The position numbers and the translations under genes were made by a program. Source: Phoronis ovalis (lineage: Eukaryota; Phoronida; Phoronidae). From it: 18,273 bases of DNA. Shown here one piece after another: positions 14,151-18,273 of this stretch (position 1 is the first letter of the stretch; each line of letters opens with the position of its first letter). Under the pieces are notes generated by a model that worked only from the letters and a program-made list of their open reading frames with translations, did not search any database and had not been told where the DNA came from. The stretch spans positions 1 to 18,273 of the forward strand of contig JAOXYB010018461.1 in assembly GCA_028565635.1 (NCBI GenBank), given 5' to 3'.

Positions 14151-15375
14151 TATTCATTATCCCCAAATTGGTGTTCCAGACATTTGACAGTTTGCATATC
14201 CGTCATTATGGCTTTTAAAAAGTTTGAGTTTTTTTATTTTTTGCTTGCAATTTTTTTTAATTTACAGTAAAAACTAAGCTAAATTGAATATTTGAAATAA
14301 TGTTTGTCTTGTACAAATTTGGCAGTTGGTTTGGAGAACTTATTGGGAACTTATAAAACAAGACATTTCTACTAGTCTTTAAAAGCTGCAGAGATTAATG
14401 TTCCGCTACATTGATGGATACAGGACACGGTACAAATTGTTAAGTGGTAACAGACTAGCAATATGTTATCAAATTTAAGGAAAAAAGACTTTGCAAAACT
14501 TCTCGAATGATAGTAATTCTCTGTTGTGCGCTGTTGATCTAATATAGACGAAGAGTATAATTGGACGTTTCAAAGAATTTATAAGCAGAACGTACAGTGT
14601 CCGAAATAACAACACAGTCCGGAAACAGCGTAAGCACCAAATGAATATAAATACAGTTTACAACTTCCTCTGCATTCCACGGCAAAGGATGACGTCAGAT
14701 GGAGAGTAGAGCAATTGGAACGCTTGAGGCACTTATTATATTTCCTAGCTGGCACGGGAGATGGCGCAGCAGGTAAGTGTTACTGCAGTCGTTCATGTAA
14801 AAACGGCGAGACCATATTTAGGATTGACTTGTGAAAATGACTGCTATTCAGAGTTCGTGTAGGGTGTATACGTATGTGATCATGTGTTGTCGGTATGCGA
14901 CATGCAAATGTCAACGATAATTTTCAAACAACCTGCAGTCCCAACTCACTGCTAGGAGAAATGATAATAAGCTTGCACTATAAATTGATGCATTGAATGA
15001 TGTATCTCATCTATCGATGTTAATGAACAAAACAACCAAAGCTCGTGTTGCTCTTGTATTATTTCAATTATATATATTTACGTAAAACTGTACAATTAAT
15101 GTTTATTAAACTTAAATAGTATCAATAAATTTACATGTTCTGTTTCTTTTTTTACCAAATAAAATAACTGAATTACAAGGACCAATTTAATTTTTTTTAT
15201 GATGCGCTTTTCCAAATACTCTGAATAATAATTCTGATAGTAATTAGAAGTACATATATGATCAATGACTATTTTGAAAATCTTAAGAATTATTTTGAAG
15301 GAATGCATATGTAATAGAAGCTAAATCCCGTATGATTCAAAGCTAACCAGTGCGTGTTGTATACGAAAATTATAA
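14151..15375. other. Region between the LINE relic and gene B
   Basis: The region is mostly AT-rich with no firm gene. It contains a perfect CRE at 14690-14697 and, at 14761, an ATG in good context followed by a splice donor, entered separately. The minus-strand open frame at 15096-15308 is Ile/Lys/Tyr-rich, as expected by chance in AT-rich DNA. Confidence 0.5.
14690..14697. promoter_or_regulatory. Perfect CRE palindrome TGACGTCA near a possible gene start
   Basis: This full CRE consensus is 71 bases before the ATG at 14761. With the good start context and the donor that follow, it makes this the most promoter-like spot on the plus strand here. Confidence 0.35.
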
Positions 15376-15562
15376 TTTAATATTTTTTTATCTATTAACA
15401 CAGTGAAACATTTGTTCATTTTCCTTAGAATGGTCGTTTAAATACTTATGGCCGCTGCTCATTTAGCGCCATATTCTTTCTTCTAACACTGCTGTGCAGG
15501 TTTTAAAATCGGAGATTCTAAGACCATTGTCAATTACAGTTATCCCCATCTGTACCAACTAC
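14761..15562 (+). CDS. Possible start of an unknown plus-strand gene (two tentative exons)
   Basis: ATGGCGCAGCAG (MAQQ, 14761-14772) has Kozak-like context (GAG before, G after) and runs straight into the consensus donor GTAAGTG. A strong acceptor, TTCTTCTAACACTGCTGTGCAG, ends at 15499 and opens a phase-0 segment, 15500-15562, encoding VLKSEILRPLSITVIPICTNY before a donor-like GTATGT. I recognise no family, found no convincing next exon, and the second piece would be antisense to the predicted 3' UTR of gene B. This rests only on splice-signal quality. Confidence 0.2.
15376..15381 (-). promoter_or_regulatory. Possible poly(A) signal of gene B
   Basis: ATTAAA on the minus strand lies about 317 bases after the gene B stop. 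It is a weak call, because such hexamers are common in AT-rich DNA. Confidence 0.25.
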
Positions 15563-15697
15563 GTATGTGTGTTTGTTTGATTTGCATGTGGTTTGAAACT
15601 GTGTGGTCCTTATTTCGTATTGGTGTATGGCACATATTCTTTCTAATGATTGGTTGCGATAAAGTAGCACCATTGACGTCGATTTCCTCAATACCGT

Positions 15698-16876
15698 TTA
15701 GTACAAGTCGTCTTCACAAAGCTGCTGCCGCATTCTTTGTAGCTGCAAAAAGAGAGTGCTTCATAGAAATTCTAAAGTGGTATGGGCCAATGAAGGTTTC
15801 ATAATAAGACCTAAAAGTCTCACAGTGCTATAAAAAGGTATGTTTCAGTTTTGGTTGCATTTATATTCGAAATACTTTTCAAACAATCGTTATAATATGT
15901 GATTGACAGCAATTTCCGCGAATACTATTTATTATATAAGGCAAGACTATTTAATTGGAGAGGGAAATCAATTGTATCATATCTTTATACTATAAATGCA
16001 AGAACTTTTCAGCATCTTTGTCATCAAGGTAATCCAGACATACAATATATAGTAAATAGAAAGAGTAACCGAGCACGATAACTTATTAACCGTTTAGCAC
16101 AAAAATGTAATAAGAATTCTTGCTTAGACTACCTTTAATTAATTCTTATTGTCTGTTTATAGAGAATATGGTATAGCGTAACAGGAATCAATGTTTATTA
16201 AATGTCTATTTTTGTGTGACTAATATACTTGTGTATCAATCATATGCAAATTAATATTAAGATATTACGGTAACAAATGTGTACAAAAAGCTTCATATAT
16301 TATAGTAACTTGCTTTTGGTTCACACTATTTTATTTTCTATTTTATCATGATAGTCCTTGTATTTTTACAAAGTGTATAACGTACAACACGTTTAATTTC
16401 TTAATGTTTTTGCTTAAATTTTTCATATCGTGCGCAACTTTTTCAGAAGTTGTACATGTAATTTCCGCTGTTTAAAAGTTACAACTTGCTTCTGCAGGTA
16501 ATAAAGTAGGATCTTTATTAAGCAGGTACGCGAAATTGCCTTTCAAGGCCGGAAAAATAACGTAAGAACATGGGTAAGCATGGTACGCTGCTGAATATGG
16601 CTATTAATTAAACATAGTAAAATATCATACCTTTACAAACTTGACTACTAATTGTTCAATTTCTTTATCGAGAATGTTGCAAGCTGAATCCGAACCATCG
16701 TCAGCATCTGATCGTTTGCCCCAGCCTGATCGATTATGTTGTGGTGATCTTTTAAAATAACTTTCCAGACTATTTTTTGGGTTAATGTTTGCTGCTGATG
16801 TAGATATAGGAGACATCGAAAGTAGGAGTATCTGTATTACGACGAAACATATGCAAACAGCTGTGTGCCTTGACAT
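15698..16876 (-). CDS. Gene B: amidated GW-type neuropeptide precursor (AKH/GnRH-superfamily-like), two coding exons
   Basis: The coding exons are 16876-16631 (82 residues, ending AAG/GTATGA, phase 0) and 15742-15698. The latter follows the excellent acceptor CTCTCTTTTTGCAG and encodes LQRMRQQLCEDDLY then TAA. The precursor is 96 residues. Residues 1 to about 28 are a signal peptide (VCICFVVIQILLLS core). A spacer, ANINPKNSLESYF, ends in Lys42-Arg43. Then come SPQHNRSGW, Gly53 as amide donor and Lys54-Arg55, giving SPQHNRSGW-amide. The associated peptide has Cys66 and Cys91, separated by 24 residues of amphipathic helix (ILDKEIEQLVVKF), the layout of AKH precursors. Cys66 lies exactly 16 residues before the phase-0 intron, as in gene A. 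Relation to AKH/RPCH/corazonin rests on architecture and the GW-amide end; the N-terminal Gln normal in that family is absent. A splice acceptor, TTTTTTAG, lies five bases before the ATG. Confidence 0.85.
16712..16747 (-). other. Mature peptide and cleavage sites of gene B
   Basis: The codons for SPQHNRSGW, Gly53 and Lys54-Arg55 lie here, with Lys42-Arg43 encoded immediately upstream. Dibasic cleavage on both sides and C-terminal amidation are predicted directly from the residues. Trimming of the Ser-Pro pair would expose a Gln, but that is conjecture. Confidence 0.7.
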
Positions 16877-17270
16877 TTTGTCTAAAAAAATCAGATTTTA
16901 AATTAAAATATGCTACACAAAGAGATACATCTAAAAAGCTAAATTTTGCACCGGAGTGTTGATTTTGTTTACAAGGTTTTACTAAACACTTAATACGTTA
17001 GTACTTGTTTACCGGGGTCAGAGCACTCAGTAACGAAAGTCACATGAAATTCATTTCTTCAATGAATTTACTAATAAGGAAGAATCTGGGAAGACTATCT
17101 TTTTAAATAACGACAGTAAAAATAAAGAGATAAAACTGCAGTAGTGATTAAAAAATGTAATGCATTATCTACAGTCCACAAAGACCAGCAATATGGCCTT
17201 TGTATAATATAAAAAATAAAAAATATAAAAATTATATTTGTATATACTAGCTTGATGGCTATATTCTTAC

Positions 17271-17341
17271 CTACTTCTGTACGATTCCTCTAAATAACTT
17301 AATTCTGTTATCACAACTTTCAGTATGCGGCTTGTTGAACT
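17271..17341 (-). promoter_or_regulatory. Gene B noncoding first exon with initiator
   Basis: An initiator, TCAGTT, places the start A at 17341, 32 bases after the first T of the TATA box. The exon ends in AAGTAG/GTAAGAAT at 17271, a strong donor. The 5'-UTR intron is 17270 to 16882 (389 bp), and its acceptor abuts the coding exon five bases before the ATG. Promoter, exon and donor fit together without adjustment. Confidence 0.75.
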
Positions 17342-17363
17342 GAGAATCAAATAGAATGCGTTA

Positions 17364-17373
17364 CTTTTATATA
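17364..17373 (-). promoter_or_regulatory. Gene B TATA box
   Basis: TATATAAAAG on the minus strand is at the normal distance upstream of the TCAGTT initiator. Strong TATA promoters are common on tissue-restricted secreted-peptide genes. Confidence 0.75.
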
Positions 17374-18106
17374 CTCATGTCTTGACAACGTTATTGAATA
17401 TTTAATTAAGTGGTTTATAATTAAAACTGCTGTGTTCTCTTATTCGCATGGAAACTAATTGCCTAATTATTACAGAGATAATTTGAAGAAGTAGGTGTTT
17501 GCCCGGCAGCCAGTACTTATGAGGATGAGGCTAGAAGAAATATAAACGTAATGTTTATGATTAGGTATATTATATTTTTCGAGTTACTCAACAGTAATAA
17601 TTAATATGTCACGAATTGCGTATTTATTAAATTGGCATCGTTGGAAGTTCACGGTATTTTTAACCTTCCTTTTTGAGTGCATTTACGCATCTATTGAGTC
17701 ACTATCTCTTATTTCCCATTTCACAGCGTTTCTTCATTTTAAGATAATTGACATTTATTTTAAATAAAATTCAAATTGTTTACCAATTTGGATTTTATTA
17801 TAAAATATTATTATGTGTTTTTGTTTAGAATAAAGTAACGAAGGTATTTTTCAAATTATATGTTTTCCACATGTTTTAATTACATAATTTTCTTAATACT
17901 CAAACTACGAATATAACATCAACTTTAAATATTTGTTGACATTGAATGTATTGATAAGTTGCCAGTTTATTTTCATTTAATGAAACGTAGGTTTCATAAA
18001 AGTCAATATTTTTCCTGTCTTTGTTTTTGTAAATTTCATTAAAAATGATAGTGTCACTAGGTACTATACTAATTCAAATAAATTTTATATCCGATAATTA
18101 ATTTAG
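17374..18106. other. AT-rich region upstream of gene B and before the ribonucleotide reductase fragment
   Basis: No coding match is seen in any frame. In particular, none of the ribonucleotide reductase segments expected upstream of the fragment at 18107 can be found here. Regulatory DNA of gene B probably occupies the left part. Confidence 0.5.
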
Positions 18107-18273
18107 AAAGTAAATGATAATTATAAACCTATATATATTTCATCATATAAATGGGATAAATTAAAACAACAAATTATCAAATTTGGATTAAGAAATAGTC
18201 TTTTAATATCATGTATGCCTACTGCGAGTACTTGTTCTATATTAGGATATAATAATTGTTTTGAACCATTTTT
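18107..18273 (+). CDS. Class I ribonucleotide reductase large subunit, internal fragment, runs off the window
   Basis: The frame is open from just after a TAG (18104-18106) to the window edge. It contains [19 protein letters not shown], then MPTAST, ILG and CFEPF, in the order and spacing of the family block W-x-x-L, G-[LVI]-RNSLL, (A)PMPTAST, QILGNNE, EP. Class I large subunits reduce ribonucleoside diphosphates to deoxy forms, and the PTAST loop contacts the substrate phosphate. It departs from the block at several positions: Ser-Cys in place of Ala-Pro before MPTAST is one of them, and Tyr-Asn-Asn-Cys stands where Asn-Asn-Glu-Ser or Asn-Asn-Glu-Cys is usual. Codons are almost all A/T-ending. 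The TAG ends in a plausible acceptor, TTAATTTAG, so this could be an exon, or the truncated edge of an inserted gene. The divergence argues against host RRM1; an integrated viral or other foreign copy is possible. Confidence 0.8.

Noticed and set aside
15096-15308. 70-codon minus-strand open frame downstream of gene B
   Set aside because: It is Ile-, Lys- and Tyr-rich, as expected of chance frames in AT-rich DNA. It probably lies in or beyond the gene B 3' UTR.
15565-15804. 79-codon plus-strand open frame
   Set aside because: It is antisense to the terminal exon and acceptor of gene B, which have far better support. It has no domain and no splice context.
18107-18273. Host RRM1 exon
   Set aside because: The block differs at several positions that should be nearly invariant in animal RRM1, so a divergent or foreign copy is preferred. 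Host RRM1 is not excluded until the sequence is extended.

Overview
This window reads as AT-rich animal nuclear DNA, most likely from a mollusc or another lophotrochozoan; bivalve is my best guess, but it is an inference. The evidence is a spliced metazoan M17 leucyl aminopeptidase (LAP3), a eukaryotic tRNA-Cys gene with no encoded CCA, a decayed LINE 3' end, foldback and TIR elements, and two spliced single-peptide prohormone genes of neuropeptide type. No bacterial operon, rRNA or CRISPR array is visible.

Layout. (1) 1-5477, + strand: the last seven coding exons of LAP3, carrying the whole catalytic half of the enzyme. The introns hold a 235-bp palindromic repeat (1086-1320) and a complete tRNA-Cys(GCA) gene (3297-3368). 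LAP3 poly(A) signals lie near 5693-5723. (2) 5746-7984: intergenic space with nothing I can support firmly. (3) About 11264 down to 7985, - strand: gene A, a predicted amidated-neuropeptide precursor with a TATA box, a noncoding first exon, a coding exon for signal peptide plus QYSSSYGWGSAGKGVGKR, and a less certain terminal exon. A 357-bp foldback sits in its last intron. (4) 11722-12094: a TIR-bounded element with a small ORF inside. (5) 13716-14150, - strand: a 5'-truncated, decayed LINE with a poly(A) tail. (6) 17373 down to about 15376, - strand: gene B, the best-resolved small gene, with TATA box, initiator, noncoding exon, main coding exon and a clear terminal exon. It encodes a 96-residue precursor releasing SPQHNRSGW-amide. 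(7) 18107-18273, + strand, running off the edge: a fragment of a class I ribonucleotide reductase large subunit. It is divergent from what an animal RRM1 should look like and extremely AT-rich.

The main discovery is the pair A and B. They are head-to-tail on the same strand about 4 kb apart. They share a noncoding first exon, a 5'-UTR intron whose acceptor lies 3-5 bases before the ATG, a signal peptide, a short Trp-containing peptide before Gly-Lys-Arg, one Cys exactly 16 residues before a phase-0 intron, and a predicted second Cys in the last exon. This is the general plan of adipokinetic hormone / red pigment concentrating hormone / corazonin / GnRH superfamily precursors, with unusual mature peptides. 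They look like an ancient tandem duplication of one neurohormone gene in which B has lost the N-terminal pyroglutamate format.
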